Shown here: positions 17,595 to 27,276 of the stretch, in pieces
Numbering within the stretch: position 1 is the stretch's first letter
Layout of the letters: each line of letters opens with the position of its first letter
Source: Dyadobacter sp. UC 10
GTDB taxonomy: Bacteria > Bacteroidota > Bacteroidia > Cytophagales > Spirosomataceae
Direction: 5' to 3'
Length of the DNA stretch: 64,000 nucleotides
NCBI RefSeq assembly: GCF_008369915.1
Contig: NZ_VSRN01000001.1
Coordinates: 3,964,501 to 4,028,500, forward strand
Notes under the pieces: model-generated
Told to the model about the DNA's origin: nothing
Database searches by the model: none
The model's input: the letters and a program-made list of their open reading frames with translations, nothing else
Program-made: the position numbers and the translations under genes

Positions 17595-18971
17595 CTAAAA
17601 CCCATCCGCCTTAATCTGCTTTTCCGTAATATCTCCATATTTTTTCACCTGATCGCGTATCTCGCTGGCTTTTCCGATCAGCACGAATTGCAGCTTGTCT
17701 TTGGGAAAATAAGTGTCAATAATTTCTTTCGCCCTAGCGGTAGTCAGCCCGTCTACTTTGGATTGGAATGTATTGATATAGCTTTCGTCGAAATTATAAA
17801 TATGCATATCCGTCAGCAGCCGCGCCAATGCCCCGGCCGATTCAAATGCAGGTGGAAAACTGCCTTTCACGTATGCTTTGGCCGATTTCAGGATTTCATC
17901 ATTGATTCCGGTTTTGTGCAGACTGTCAAGCACCTGTAATGCCATATCGATCGCAGGTACTGTTGTGGAATTTTTTGTAAAAGTGCTGATAGAGAATGTT
18001 CCGGCATATTTATAGCGGATAAAAGCGCTTCTTGCACCATAAGTAAGTCCCGAATTGACGCGCAATGCATCATTCAGCCAGGATGTAAACCGCCCGCCCA
18101 GGATCGTATTGACGACCATCACAGGCACATAATCAGGTGAATTGAAATCAACTCCTTTGCCCCCGATTGAAAACGTAGTTTCCCTGGCATCAGGCTTGTC
18201 AACCAGCAGTAAGCGGCTTTTTTCAAAATCCAGGTCAGGCGCCACGCGTTTTACCATCCGGTAAGGCGCTGTTTTCCAGGTACCGAAAAGTGCAGTCACT
18301 TTTTTCTTCATATCCGCTGCTTTGAAATCTCCCACAATCGCAATGGCACCGCGGCCGGAAGTATAATTGCTTTCGTAAAATGCTTTCACGTCGGCGGCTG
18401 TCAGCTTTTCAATGGTCGAAGGTATTCCTTCTCCCGGGGTTGCATAGGGAAAGTTGTTGAACATGAATGCATTCATGTAACTCCCGATCACCGCGCGCGG
18501 ACTTTCTTTTTGCCTCACCAGCTGCTGAATGGTACGCTGCTTGTGTTTGTCAAATTCAGTCTGATCAAAAACCGGGTGCATTAACACCTGCTGGATAATG
18601 TCAAACAGCTTTTCCTGATCTTTCACCGCAAACGAAGAAGTAATACCCGCCATATCTTTGCCCGCATAGGTGTTGATCGTCGCCCCCACGAAATCGGTCA
18701 TTTCCTCGATTTGCGGTTTCGTGTACTTTTTGGTCCCAAAAAGCAGTGCATCTGCCGTCATGCTGGCCAATCCGAATCGGTCGCCATCGTTGATCGAGCC
18801 TGCATCGAATACCGCCGAAACGTTGATCAGCGGTACTTCATGCTGCTCCATCAGGTAAACGGTAAGTCCGTTTTTGAGCTTGAATTGCTCGAAAGCCGGC
18901 ATTTTGAAAGTGTTTTGCGCCTGGGCCGACAGCGTGATCAGGGCCAGAAACACAAATAGTATCTTTTTCAT
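17595..18971 (-). CDS. M16-family zinc peptidase homologue, non-catalytic subunit
   Basis: A 458-residue exported protein (signal peptide ending near AQAQ, 16-19) with the M16 fold, including NGLTVYLMEQHEVP, the AGSINDGDRFGLA loop and a second domain starting near DFEKSRLLLVDKPDA. At the place of the HxxEH zinc motif it has SMTAD (70-74), so the catalytic residues are missing. In bacterial heterodimeric M16B enzymes one subunit carries the zinc and the other lends binding residues. The neighbour upstream (39 bases away) has an intact HFFEH motif, so these two probably form one periplasmic peptidase. Confidence 0.92.
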   Translation of the reverse strand: MKKILFVFLALITLSAQAQNTFKMPAFEQFKLKNGLTVYLMEQHEVPLINVSAVFDAGSINDGDRFGLASMTADALLFGTKKYTKPQIEEMTDFVGATINTYAGKDMAGITSSFAVKDQEKLFDIIQQVLMHPVFDQTEFDKHKQRTIQQLVRQKESPRAVIGSYMNAFMFNNFPYATPGEGIPSTIEKLTAADVKAFYESNYTSGRGAIAIVGDFKAADMKKKVTALFGTWKTAPYRMVKRVAPDLDFEKSRLLLVDKPDARETTFSIGGKGVDFNSPDYVPVMVVNTILGGRFTSWLNDALRVNSGLTYGARSAFIRYKYAGTFSISTFTKNSTTVPAIDMALQVLDSLHKTGINDEILKSAKAYVKGSFPPAFESAGALARLLTDMHIYNFDESYINTFQSKVDGLTTARAKEIIDTYFPKDKLQFVLIGKASEIRDQVKKYGDITEKQIKADGF

Positions 18972-19010
18972 ATTTCAGAAGTTAGCAGTGAAAAGAGTTG
19001 AAGTGGCGGA

Positions 19011-20333
19011 TTATTTTGATTTTTCTGGCAAAAGATACCCCACGGTCCGGTTACGATCCGTGAAATATTTGCCTGCAACCCGCTTGATATCCTCCACGGT
19101 CACTTTTTTATACAGTTCCGGTGCTTCGAACATTTTTTTATAATCTCCGAAAAACACGTCGTAACTACCGAGGCTATTTGCTTTTCCATTGATCGTTTCC
19201 AATGTCCGGTAAAATTCCATCAGCTTCTGATTTTTCACTTTTTGAAGTTCCTCTTCCTTTACGCCGTCTTTAATCACCCTATTGATCTGATTGTCAATCG
19301 CTTTTTCCAGATCCGGCGCAGTTACATGGGTGCCTGCGATGGCATAGATCACAAACAGGCTCGGGTCAAAACTTTGATCCGTGAAACTGGAAACATTGGT
19401 CGCCAGGGTGGAATCCATGACGAGCGATTTGGTTAGCCGGGACGAATTTCCGGAAGTCAGCAGACTGCTTAACAGGTCGAGCGCGTAATAATCCGCGTGC
19501 TTGGTCTCAGGCACGTGGTAGGCCATTAAAATATTTGGCGTGGCAATATCCTTGTAGGTAGTAACCCTTCTCTCGCCATTTTGCGGCGGTTCGATCGTTC
19601 TGATTTTCGGCGGCAACCCGCGTGCAGGAATCGGTGCCATGTATTGGTCTGCCATTTTCCTGACCTGTTCCAAAGTAATATCCCCGACTATTACTACCGT
19701 TGCATTGTTAGGTGAATAGTATGTCTTGAAATAGTTTTCCAGATCTTCCTGCGTCCAGCTCTTAATATCGGATTCAAACCCGATCACCGGAAACATATAA
19801 GGATGCTCCTGGAACGCAACGGACTGGACCAGCTCGCCCAGGAGCCGGTAATTGCTGTTTTCCAGCCCGGTACTGCGCTCGGAAAGCACCACGCCGCGCT
19901 CGCTTTCTACCATTTTTGGGTCGATTGACAAGTTCGCAATGCGGTCCGATTCCAGTTTGAAGATTGGTTCCAATGCATCTTTCTGAAACCAGTCGGTGTA
20001 AACAGTCACATTTTCGGTTGTGTATGCATTGTTGGAACCGCCGTTTGCTTCCATAAAACGGTCAAATTCTTTCGGTCCGAAATTCTTGGAACCATTGAAC
20101 ATCATGTGCTCGAAAAAGTGTGAAAGTCCGGTGATCCCGTGCACCTCGTTGCGCGAGCCTACTTTCCAGAAAATGTACATATTGGCATTGGGAATGGAAT
20201 GGTCTTCGAGCACGAGAAACTTCATTCCGTTGTCTAATGCAAATGTTTTTACATCCTCCGGCTTAGTCTGGGCAAATGTGCAAGTCAGCCTTGCCATTAT
20301 GACCAGGCACAGCAGAATAAATTTTAGCCTCAT
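19011..20333 (-). CDS. M16-family zinc peptidase, catalytic subunit
   Basis: A 440-residue exported peptidase (signal peptide ending near TFAQ, 19-22). The inverted zinc motif HFFEH lies at residues 72-76 with the third ligand Glu152 in VLSERS, the usual 75-76 residues later. The C-terminal part continues to the second M16 domain. It is the first gene of a two-gene operon with the inactive-subunit gene, a typical arrangement for periplasmic M16B peptidases that digest peptides taken up or shed by the cell. Confidence 0.93.
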   Translation of the reverse strand: MRLKFILLCLVIMARLTCTFAQTKPEDVKTFALDNGMKFLVLEDHSIPNANMYIFWKVGSRNEVHGITGLSHFFEHMMFNGSKNFGPKEFDRFMEANGGSNNAYTTENVTVYTDWFQKDALEPIFKLESDRIANLSIDPKMVESERGVVLSERSTGLENSNYRLLGELVQSVAFQEHPYMFPVIGFESDIKSWTQEDLENYFKTYYSPNNATVVIVGDITLEQVRKMADQYMAPIPARGLPPKIRTIEPPQNGERRVTTYKDIATPNILMAYHVPETKHADYYALDLLSSLLTSGNSSRLTKSLVMDSTLATNVSSFTDQSFDPSLFVIYAIAGTHVTAPDLEKAIDNQINRVIKDGVKEEELQKVKNQKLMEFYRTLETINGKANSLGSYDVFFGDYKKMFEAPELYKKVTVEDIKRVAGKYFTDRNRTVGYLLPEKSK

Positions 20334-20367
20334 AAAAATGGGTGGTTAATGATTTCGTAATGATAAT

Positions 20368-20375
20368 CAAAATTA
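20368..20375 (-). promoter_or_regulatory. Candidate -7 box of the M16 operon
   Basis: TAATTTTG on the minus strand, 34 bases before the ATG at 20333. No clean -33 element is visible. Confidence 0.4.
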
Positions 20376-20445
20376 AAAAGCACGCGTGGAAAAAATCTAA
20401 ACGCTTATTTTTGGCGATTGAATAATCCTAAACCATCAGATTTTT

Positions 20446-21246
20446 ATGAAAAATGCGCTCCGTGTCCTGCTCATTCTGGTAGGATTTGCTACCCTCGCCG
20501 GTTTTTCCAAGAAGTATTCCGAAATACTCAAAGACCAGCGTTTCAAGGTAATGACCTACAATATCCACCACGCCAATCCGCCTTCTGCCGGAAATAAGAT
20601 TGATATTGAAGCAATAGCCAAAGTGATCAATGCGGAAAAACCTGATTTTGTCGCATTGCAGGAAGTGGATGTAAATACGGAAAGATCAGGAAAAGGAAAG
20701 AACCAGGCGCAGCAAATCGCCGCGCTGACAGGCATGAAATTCTATTTTTCCAAAGCGATTGACCACGGAGGAGGCGATTACGGTGTGGCTGTGTTGTCAA
20801 AATTCCCGATCACAGATTCAGTAAAGTATGTATTGCCGATCCACGCAGATATGAAGGAGGAGGACCGGACCGTGGCTGCGGTTACAGTTACATTGCCGAA
20901 TAACCGGAAGGTAATCTTCGCCAGCACGCACTTGGGGTTGAAAGAACCTAACCGCGTATTGCAGGCCGAGACGATCATTGAAAAATTTGGTAAAATAGAA
21001 TTGCCGATGATTTTGGCCGGAGATTTCAATGCCGTGCCAGACAGCAAAGTGATTGCCTATCTTGACAAGCATTTTAAAAGAACGTGTTCAGAATGCGGAT
21101 TTACAATCCCGGTGGAAAAGCCGAACAAAACGATCGACTTCATTATGTTCAAATCCGACAAACTAAAAGCTTCGAATACCCGGGTGATCGACGAGAAATA
21201 TGCTTCCGACCATTTGCCCGTCGTAGCAGATTTTATCCTGAAATAA
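20446..21246 (+). CDS. Endonuclease/exonuclease/phosphatase (EEP) family protein
   Basis: A 266-residue metal-dependent phosphoesterase of the EEP fold. Motifs are MTYNIHHAN near residue 36, the catalytic Glu in VALQEVD, the GVAVLSKFPI strand, ILAGDFNAVPDS, FIMFKSDKL and the final SDHLPVVADF with the catalytic Asp-His. A hydrophobic N-terminus (residues 4-20) suggests export or membrane attachment. Substrates in this family range from DNA to sphingomyelin and inositol phosphates, so no specific reaction is claimed. The gene stands alone and its last 14 bases overlap the end of the convergent VRR-NUC gene. Confidence 0.9.
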   Translation: MKNALRVLLILVGFATLAGFSKKYSEILKDQRFKVMTYNIHHANPPSAGNKIDIEAIAKVINAEKPDFVALQEVDVNTERSGKGKNQAQQIAALTGMKFYFSKAIDHGGGDYGVAVLSKFPITDSVKYVLPIHADMKEEDRTVAAVTVTLPNNRKVIFASTHLGLKEPNRVLQAETIIEKFGKIELPMILAGDFNAVPDSKVIAYLDKHFKRTCSECGFTIPVEKPNKTIDFIMFKSDKLKASNTRVIDEKYASDHLPVVADFILK

Positions 21247-22999
21247 CTTCGTCCTTGATCCAGTTCACCCGCACAATGCGGCTGGAAACGTCATGCTCTT
21301 TGAAAAAGTGTTGCCAATGCAGCTGCCGCGAAGAAAGGTGATCGGTTGGGGATTTGATTTCGATAAATGCATAATCCGTTTCGTTCCAGACCAGCAGGTC
21401 GGGAAAACCGCGGGTATTTTCGCGCAGGTTCAATGCGATTTCCATCATCACTGCGCGGATTTTCTCAGGCGATAACAAGGAAGTAAGTGTCAGAACTTTG
21501 TGCAGCGCGCCGTCGTACCAGGGTACCAGCACATTGGTAATGCCGTATTTATCATTAAAAGTCTGGGTAACCAGTTCGTCGATAATCTCACGCGAACTGG
21601 CGGCTTCCAATCTCTCCTTCAATTGCGCTGATCTTTTGTAGTAAAAATCAGGTAAAAAGAAGTCGGACGGAATGCGTTGCAGCGGATTATGGATCGTCTG
21701 CACATTGGTATCATAAATAATATCCCAGAAAAGCAGCCCGAACAAGGCACGCCAGGGTTCATTTTCACTAAAAAAAGCCTCGTAGCCCAGCGCGCGGTAA
21801 TATTCCAGCGCACCATATTCAACCTGGAACCGGAACGAGATCGGTACTTCGATCGCCTCGGCATCCTTCAAAGCCTGGGTAGTCCGCTTGACCAGCTTAC
21901 GCTTTTTATTCTTAATCCTTTCCTGAAAATCCAGACTGAAATAGCGTTCATCTGCATTCTGCGGGTTTTCTGCGATCTCCTCGCACAGTGCCAGGGCCTC
22001 TTCGATCTCACCCAGATTGTTCAGCAGTCGCACACGCCGCTCGCGGGCCGGTGCATCGTTGGTAAGCTGGTAAATAACCAGTGCCTGAGAGAGCATTTTT
22101 TTGCGTTCCAGCCAGGCGCCTATTCTCAAAATCAGAGAATTGAAAGAAGGTAATGCTTTTGGCGCGAGCCCGGTGCCGTTTCCTGCGTACCAGTTCATAA
22201 ACCAGTCGTAGATTTCCTCTGGCGGCAGCTCGTTTTTGATCACATCAAAAGTTTCTTTCATCAATGAAACCGTCAGAGTATCATCGACTTCCTTTCTGGT
22301 TTCAAACTGAATGGATAAAAACTGTTCATCGAAAGACTGAAACCGCACGTGGCCGAGGTCGCGGATCACAAATTCGGTCATATCGGCGTGCCGGTTCCCG
22401 AAAAACAGGAACTTCATCAGCATCACCTCCGCCTCGAAAGTTACCTTAACCACCGGCTCGGTTTCGGTAATGATTTCGCACAGCGTTTTGAAATCGTACT
22501 CGTGCATCAGCCAGCGGACCAGATCCGGCTTTTTAATGCTTTTGGCAGGCATGATATCCGGGCCCAGGATCTTGGTAAAAAGCAGGTGTTCCGGTTTGGT
22601 AAAAAGCTCCATGATCTCGCTGAAACGCGCTTCGTGCGAGTCGCAAAGTGATTCTATAAATCCATTTTCATGTAGCTCTTCGAGTACAGCGGGCAGGTCG
22701 GAAATCTCGGAATAGGAGAGGCTGTTAACCCGGAAAAAAGACTTGCTGCGGTTACTGAAACGGATAAAAAGGCATTGAGCATCCTCGGAAAGCCGGTCAT
22801 ACGTTTCCAGAAAACCCAGCTCTTTTTCCGTCAGAATATGGGAGTACCGCTTCCTTACAAATTCCAGCACATAGCTGAAATATTCATGGTAATATTTCGG
22901 TGGGAGGTCGGTTGGGAACCCGGTTGGAGACCCGGTTGGAGACCCGGTTTCTAACCTTGTATGAAGCCCGTTATTCTCTGCAATTTGATCCGAAGGCAC
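21233..22999 (-). CDS. VRR-NUC domain nuclease, FAN1-like
   Basis: A 588-residue protein whose last 60 residues form a VRR-NUC domain: Asp534 in GFPDLLVW, the Glu547-x-Lys549 pair in FIEIKSPTDH, and Gln559 in SSRQLHW make the PD-(D/E)xK nuclease site. Upstream is a long helical region (about 270-470) like the TPR and SAP-like parts of FAN1, a structure-specific nuclease that opens interstrand cross-links in DNA. Length agrees with bacterial FAN1 (about 550-600). The only upstream start is a GTG at 22999; there is no early ATG. The N-terminus contains an in-frame 12-bp tandem repeat (TGSP units) and may not be conserved, so the start is uncertain. Confidence 0.85.
   Translation of the reverse strand: MPSDQIAENNGLHTRLETGSPTGSPTGFPTDLPPKYYHEYFSYVLEFVRKRYSHILTEKELGFLETYDRLSEDAQCLFIRFSNRSKSFFRVNSLSYSEISDLPAVLEELHENGFIESLCDSHEARFSEIMELFTKPEHLLFTKILGPDIMPAKSIKKPDLVRWLMHEYDFKTLCEIITETEPVVKVTFEAEVMLMKFLFFGNRHADMTEFVIRDLGHVRFQSFDEQFLSIQFETRKEVDDTLTVSLMKETFDVIKNELPPEEIYDWFMNWYAGNGTGLAPKALPSFNSLILRIGAWLERKKMLSQALVIYQLTNDAPARERRVRLLNNLGEIEEALALCEEIAENPQNADERYFSLDFQERIKNKKRKLVKRTTQALKDAEAIEVPISFRFQVEYGALEYYRALGYEAFFSENEPWRALFGLLFWDIIYDTNVQTIHNPLQRIPSDFFLPDFYYKRSAQLKERLEAASSREIIDELVTQTFNDKYGITNVLVPWYDGALHKVLTLTSLLSPEKIRAVMMEIALNLRENTRGFPDLLVWNETDYAFIEIKSPTDHLSSRQLHWQHFFKEHDVSSRIVRVNWIKDEVISG
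22910..22956. repeat. 12-bp tandem repeat inside the FAN1-like gene
   Basis: Three full copies of GGTTGGAGACCC (the first copy with two changes) at 22910-22921, 22922-22933 and 22934-22945, then a partial fourth. The unit length keeps the reading frame and encodes Thr-Gly-Ser-Pro repeats at the N-terminus of the minus-strand protein. Confidence 0.85.
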
Positions 23000-23186
23000 G
23001 ACTATCTAAGCGGGATTTTCTAATTCAATGGAAGTATAAAGTTACGGCAAGATTTCAAAAGATGAGTCTGAATTAAAATTTTGTTAAGTATGCCGGTTTT
23101 AGAAAAATTGAGTGCTAAAATTGGATTATACCTATTTTAAATCTTGTCATTTCTGATTAATATGGTATATAATTAAGAAATTGGAT

Positions 23187-23194
23187 TACATTTG
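23187..23194 (+). promoter_or_regulatory. Candidate -7 box of pgk
   Basis: TACATTTG, 29 bases upstream of the pgk ATG in the 224-base gap divergent from the FAN1-like gene. The -33 region has no clear TTTG at the right distance. Confidence 0.45.
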
Positions 23195-23223
23195 TTATCT
23201 ATGGAAAACAATTTTTACTGCCC

Positions 23224-24414
23224 ATGACTACATTAGATTCTTATGATTTCTCAGGGAAAAAGGCCCTGGTCCGCGTGGATTTTAACGTCCCCCTCAATGA
23301 CAAATTTGAAATCACGGACGATACCCGTATCCGTGCTACAATTCCCACAATCAGTAAGATTCTCAACGACGGAGGTGCCGTTATTTTGATGTCGCACCTG
23401 GGCCGCCCCAAAGATGGGCCCACAGAAAAGTATTCTCTTAAACATTTGGTAAACCCGCTGTCACTGATACTTGGCAAAACTGTGAAGTTTGCTGACGATT
23501 GTATTGGTGAAAGCGCAACTGAACTGTCGGCCGCGTTGCAACCAGGAGAAGTGCTTCTGCTTGAAAACCTTCGTTTTTATAAAGAAGAAGAAAAAGGTAA
23601 TGAAGAATTCGCTGAAAAGCTCTCAAAGCTAGGCGATGTTTGGGTAATGGACGCATTCGGAACTGCCCACCGTGCGCACGCTTCCACCGCCGTGATCGGC
23701 AAGTTTTTTAAAGATAAAGTTTGCGGTTACGTCATGCAGGCTGAGCTGGATAATGCAGAAAGGTTGCTGGAACATTCAGAAAGACCTTTTACCGCGATTA
23801 TGGGCGGCGCGAAAATTTCTGATAAAATCCTGATCATCGAACGTCTGATAGACAAAGTGGATAATCTGATCATCGGCGGCGGAATGTCTTACACATTCTC
23901 AAAGGCGCAGGGCGGTAGCATCGGAAAGTCGCTTTTAGAAGCAGATAAGCAAGATTTGACACTTGAACTGGTTCAGAAAGCCAAGGATAAAGGTGTGAAC
24001 CTGATCCTTCCTGTTGACTCGGTAATTGCTGATAAATTTGCAAATGATGCAGAGCGTAAAGTAGTACCGGCTGGCGAGATTCCAGACGATTGGGAAGGTC
24101 TGGATATTGGTCCTGAAACAGCCAAGATATTTGCGGAGATCATTAAAAACTCAAAAACCGTACTTTGGAATGGTCCAATGGGCGTTTTTGAATTCCCGAA
24201 CTTTGCACAAGGTACCAATGCGATTGCAGAAGCAGTAGTAGCGGTAACAGAAGAAAACGATGCATTTTCCCTGATTGGCGGCGGCGATTCTGCTTCCGCG
24301 ATTAATAATGCAGGTTATGGCGACCGTGTAAGCTACGTTTCTACGGGCGGCGGCGCTTTGCTTGAGTATATGGAGGGTAAGGTACTTCCGGGTGTGGCTG
24401 CATTGGAAGAATAA
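23224..24414 (+). CDS. pgk: Phosphoglycerate kinase
   Basis: The glycolytic enzyme that transfers phosphate from 1,3-bisphosphoglycerate to ADP in the cytoplasm. The 396 residues match the family length. Signatures include [11 protein letters not shown] near the N-terminus, [11 protein letters not shown], the [12 protein letters not shown] substrate segment, MGGAKISDK at the hinge, and the nucleotide-binding GGGDSASA close to the end. The gene is monocistronic, preceded by a TACATTTG box and followed by a strong terminator. Confidence 0.98.
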   Translation: MTTLDSYDFSGKKALVRVDFNVPLNDKFEITDDTRIRATIPTISKILNDGGAVILMSHLGRPKDGPTEKYSLKHLVNPLSLILGKTVKFADDCIGESATELSAALQPGEVLLLENLRFYKEEEKGNEEFAEKLSKLGDVWVMDAFGTAHRAHASTAVIGKFFKDKVCGYVMQAELDNAERLLEHSERPFTAIMGGAKISDKILIIERLIDKVDNLIIGGGMSYTFSKAQGGSIGKSLLEADKQDLTLELVQKAKDKGVNLILPVDSVIADKFANDAERKVVPAGEIPDDWEGLDIGPETAKIFAEIIKNSKTVLWNGPMGVFEFPNFAQGTNAIAEAVVAVTEENDAFSLIGGGDSASAINNAGYGDRVSYVSTGGGALLEYMEGKVLPGVAALEE

Positions 24415-24445
24415 TATCTCGATTTATAGTTTTGGTTTAAAAAAG

Positions 24446-24477
24446 AAATCCATCCCGCAAAGCGCGGGATGGATTTT
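24446..24477 (+). terminator. Rho-independent terminator of pgk
   Basis: A perfect 13-bp stem (24446-24458 and 24464-24476) with a 5-base loop and a short T run, 32 bases after the pgk stop. The A-rich left flank means it may also stop transcripts of the convergent receptor gene. Confidence 0.88.
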
Positions 24478-24533
24478 CTACATAACAAACCTAACTAATT
24501 TATGAATACAGGCCCTTAGACCGGGATTCCTAC

Positions 24534-26987
24534 CTAACTTCCGCCGTTAGCGCGTTTTTGCAGATCGTCAGATCCGGTATTTCGCTGGCGGGCACCTTTC
24601 ACATTTTGATTGCCAAAATTGTAGGTGAATGTGAGCCTGAACTGGCGGCTCGGCCACTGTGATTTCACGAAGAAATCAATATCCTTATACACTGCTCTTC
24701 CGCGGAACCTGTTTGTCCAGAATATATCGTTGACGTTCAAACGAATTGTTCCTTTTTTATTCCAGATGTTCTTTTGCAATCCGGCATTTATCATTCCCAT
24801 CGGTTTAGCCTGATACAGTCCGTAAAAAGCGCGGCTGTTGTACCAGCCCGAAATCTCGCCTGACCAGGTTTTTGAGATAGTAAACTGGTTGGCTGCATAC
24901 ATATTCCAGGATGCCTGCTTGATTTCCAGCTTCTCTTCCAGATATACTGAATTGTAATGGTTGTATACCCCTGTGAAATTTGTCTGCACATTCCACCATT
25001 TCGCGACCTTTATCGGAAAGGATATCGTAAGACTGACATTATCCTGGTTGTCAAGGTTGTCTGACGTTACAAAAGTTTTATTTTCCGAAGCAATTTGCTG
25101 TGGCAGTTCGTCGGCGATCATATCCTTGATCCGGCTGTAAGCGATCGTTGTATTCAGGAAATTTTTGTAAACGTGAACAAGCTGGAACGAGTTGGTATAC
25201 TGTGGTTTAAGGTTTGGATTTCCTCTCTGGAAAGTATATGGATCGAGATAAAATTCGAACGGATTAAGTGACTGGTAATTTGGACGGTCGATCCGGCGGC
25301 TGTACGATAGGTTCAGCACATTGTTGGTATCGAGCTGGTTAGACAAAAACACGCTTGGGAAAAAGTTGATATAGTTTCTGTCGCGCTTCTGATTTAAAGT
25401 CACCGAATTACCTATCGAATGCGTGTGTTCACCGCGAAGACCCAGCTGGTATTTCAACTTTTTTGTAAGACTTCCATTGTAATTCACATAAGCCGCATTC
25501 ACATTCTCCGTGTATTTGAAACGGTTGGAGCGGGTAGGGTCGAGTACCCAGTCGTCGGCTTTGGTTTCGAAAACCATATCATTATCGGAAGCCACAAAGC
25601 TGGATTTCAATCCGGTTTCAAATTTACCTTTCCAGAGCGGCTGTGCGTAATCCAGTTTCGCTACTGCGATATCGATGTCCGAAGGCATATTGTTGCGAAC
25701 TGTTTCGGGGCTTCCGTCCTGCTGACCGCTGGGGAGATAATATTTGGTGTCGAGGTTACTGCTCTTTTTGCCTCCATACCGCACGTAATCTACATCAAAT
25801 GTCAGCTCTTTGCCTTTGTCATTGAACTGGTGTTTGAGGTTGAGGTTAGTGCTGATATTGTTCATCTTGCCGCCATTGTAAACCTTGGTACGGAACGTGC
25901 GTTGCAAACTCAGGTCCTCGTTCAGAATTCGGGTATTGGTTTGTCCGAAAGGATTACTGAACTCATTGTAAAATCCGGAAACCAGCACCCCAACCGTGGT
26001 TTTGTCTGTTGCAAAATAATCGACTCCAGCACGCACGTTATAGTATTGTGACTTGTTTATACGCTCGGTGCGCTGGTCGAAAATCGTTACTTTGTCTTCA
26101 AAAGGAATGGTTCTGTAAATGTCGTTATTATTGAACCCTTTGTTTAAAAATGCGCCTCCGCTGATGAATGAGCTTACTTTTCCGGCTCTGTGGTTGACGG
26201 TCGCCGTCGCATTTCCTCTTCCGTAACGTGCCCACGCCCCTCCCAGATTGATATTTCCATTTGTTCCGTAATTCTTGTTGCGCTTCATTTTGATGTTGAT
26301 GATCCCCGAGTTTCCAGCGGCATCGTATTTCGCCGAAGGGTTGGTGATCAGTTCAATCTTTTCAATATTGTCGCTGGGCGTATTGCGTAAAAGTGTGATG
26401 AGTTCCTGTTGGGATAAAAAGGTCTGTTTTCCGTCAATCTGCACGATCACGCCTTCTTTTCCCCGTAATTTTAATTGCTCATTTTGCTGGTCTACCGTCA
26501 CGCCCGGAGCCCTTTCCAACACTTCAAGTGCAGTGGCACCGGCGGAAACAATGCTGTTTTCCACATTCACAACCGTGCGATCAATCTCCTGCTCGATAAA
26601 TGGTTTTTTTGCCACAACAGTTACTTCATTCAGTGCCTGTGTTTCTGTTTTCAGATTGAAGACGGGCAGAGCGACCACATTGTTGTCTACCGTAAATATC
26701 CTGCTGTAATTCTTTTGGTAACCAACCATGGAAACAAGTGCCAGATATTTGCCGGTCGCGACCTGATCGAACAGGAACTTGCCATTTTCGTCGGCTGCCA
26801 GGCCCTTCACAAGTGTGGAGTCTTTGGCTTTCAGCAGCAACACATTCACAAATGGAAATGCCTGTGATTTTTCGTCAAGAATGGACCCGGAGACTTTTCC
26901 CTGGCCCGGAGCCGGTTCCGTGTTTTGGGCGAACGCAAAACTTCCAGTAAGCAGCAACGCTACAGTTAGGTTTAATAAAAACTTCAT
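24534..26987 (-). CDS. Outer-membrane TonB-dependent receptor-type beta-barrel protein
   Basis: An 817-residue protein from the ATG at 26987 (MKFLLNLTVALLLTGSFAFAQ, a clear signal peptide); an ATG seven codons upstream is less fitting. A carboxypeptidase-regulatory-like domain (about 32-110) is followed by a plug-like domain (EVTVVAKKPFIEQEIDRTVV, later NPSAKYDAAGNSGIINIKMK) and an outer-membrane barrel of the OMP_b-brl_3 type that ends in FRLTFTYNFG. Unlike SusC proteins it has no SusD partner and stands alone. Relatives are annotated as TonB-dependent receptors for iron or unknown ligands. A palindrome lies at its predicted transcription start. Confidence 0.9.
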   Translation of the reverse strand: MKFLLNLTVALLLTGSFAFAQNTEPAPGQGKVSGSILDEKSQAFPFVNVLLLKAKDSTLVKGLAADENGKFLFDQVATGKYLALVSMVGYQKNYSRIFTVDNNVVALPVFNLKTETQALNEVTVVAKKPFIEQEIDRTVVNVENSIVSAGATALEVLERAPGVTVDQQNEQLKLRGKEGVIVQIDGKQTFLSQQELITLLRNTPSDNIEKIELITNPSAKYDAAGNSGIINIKMKRNKNYGTNGNINLGGAWARYGRGNATATVNHRAGKVSSFISGGAFLNKGFNNNDIYRTIPFEDKVTIFDQRTERINKSQYYNVRAGVDYFATDKTTVGVLVSGFYNEFSNPFGQTNTRILNEDLSLQRTFRTKVYNGGKMNNISTNLNLKHQFNDKGKELTFDVDYVRYGGKKSSNLDTKYYLPSGQQDGSPETVRNNMPSDIDIAVAKLDYAQPLWKGKFETGLKSSFVASDNDMVFETKADDWVLDPTRSNRFKYTENVNAAYVNYNGSLTKKLKYQLGLRGEHTHSIGNSVTLNQKRDRNYINFFPSVFLSNQLDTNNVLNLSYSRRIDRPNYQSLNPFEFYLDPYTFQRGNPNLKPQYTNSFQLVHVYKNFLNTTIAYSRIKDMIADELPQQIASENKTFVTSDNLDNQDNVSLTISFPIKVAKWWNVQTNFTGVYNHYNSVYLEEKLEIKQASWNMYAANQFTISKTWSGEISGWYNSRAFYGLYQAKPMGMINAGLQKNIWNKKGTIRLNVNDIFWTNRFRGRAVYKDIDFFVKSQWPSRQFRLTFTYNFGNQNVKGARQRNTGSDDLQKRANGGS

Positions 26988-27005
26988 GGCTAATAAAATT
27001 ATGTT

Positions 27006-27045
27006 CAATGTACAGGGGTGATAGATTCAGTACATTGCAAATGTA
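27006..27045 (-). promoter_or_regulatory. Candidate promoter and operator-like palindrome of the TonB-type receptor
   Basis: On the minus strand a -7 box TACATTTG (27045-27038) is immediately followed by a perfect 8-bp inverted repeat, CAATGTAC at 27006-27013 and GTACATTG at 27030-27037, with 16 bases between the arms. It would sit at the 5' end of the transcript, 19-50 bases before the ATG, and could be an operator or a 5' stem. Confidence 0.45.
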
Positions 27046-27226
27046 AGTACTTGGTATAACATAGAACCTTAGATTACACAAGTGGTTTTTATGTTATATG
27101 AGCGGATAATGTGTGCCTGCTTACCGGCTTATAGATACAAAAGGAGTAAACAATGTTGCATTGTGCTCGAAAAAAAGTTTGAGTGGCAAGATCGAGGAGA
27201 CGAGCGACTCTAGTCGGTGCAGGTTT

Positions 27227-27261
27227 TTTGATTTCGGTCAATCTGTCTACCTTTACATTTT
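27227..27261 (+). promoter_or_regulatory. Candidate promoter of guaA
   Basis: TTTG at 27227-27230 and, after 23 bases, TACATTTT at 27254-27261, one base off the TAnnTTTG consensus, 15 bases before the ATG. The spacing is at the long end of what is known for Bacteroidota. Confidence 0.4.
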
Positions 27262-27276
27262 AGATAGCATATATAT

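Noticed and set aside
22910-22956. Short tandem repeats considered as a CRISPR or attachment site
   Set aside because: No spacers, unit of 12 bases, and in-frame inside a gene.
25419-26051. 210-codon plus-strand open frame
   Set aside because: Antisense shadow of the TonB-type receptor gene.
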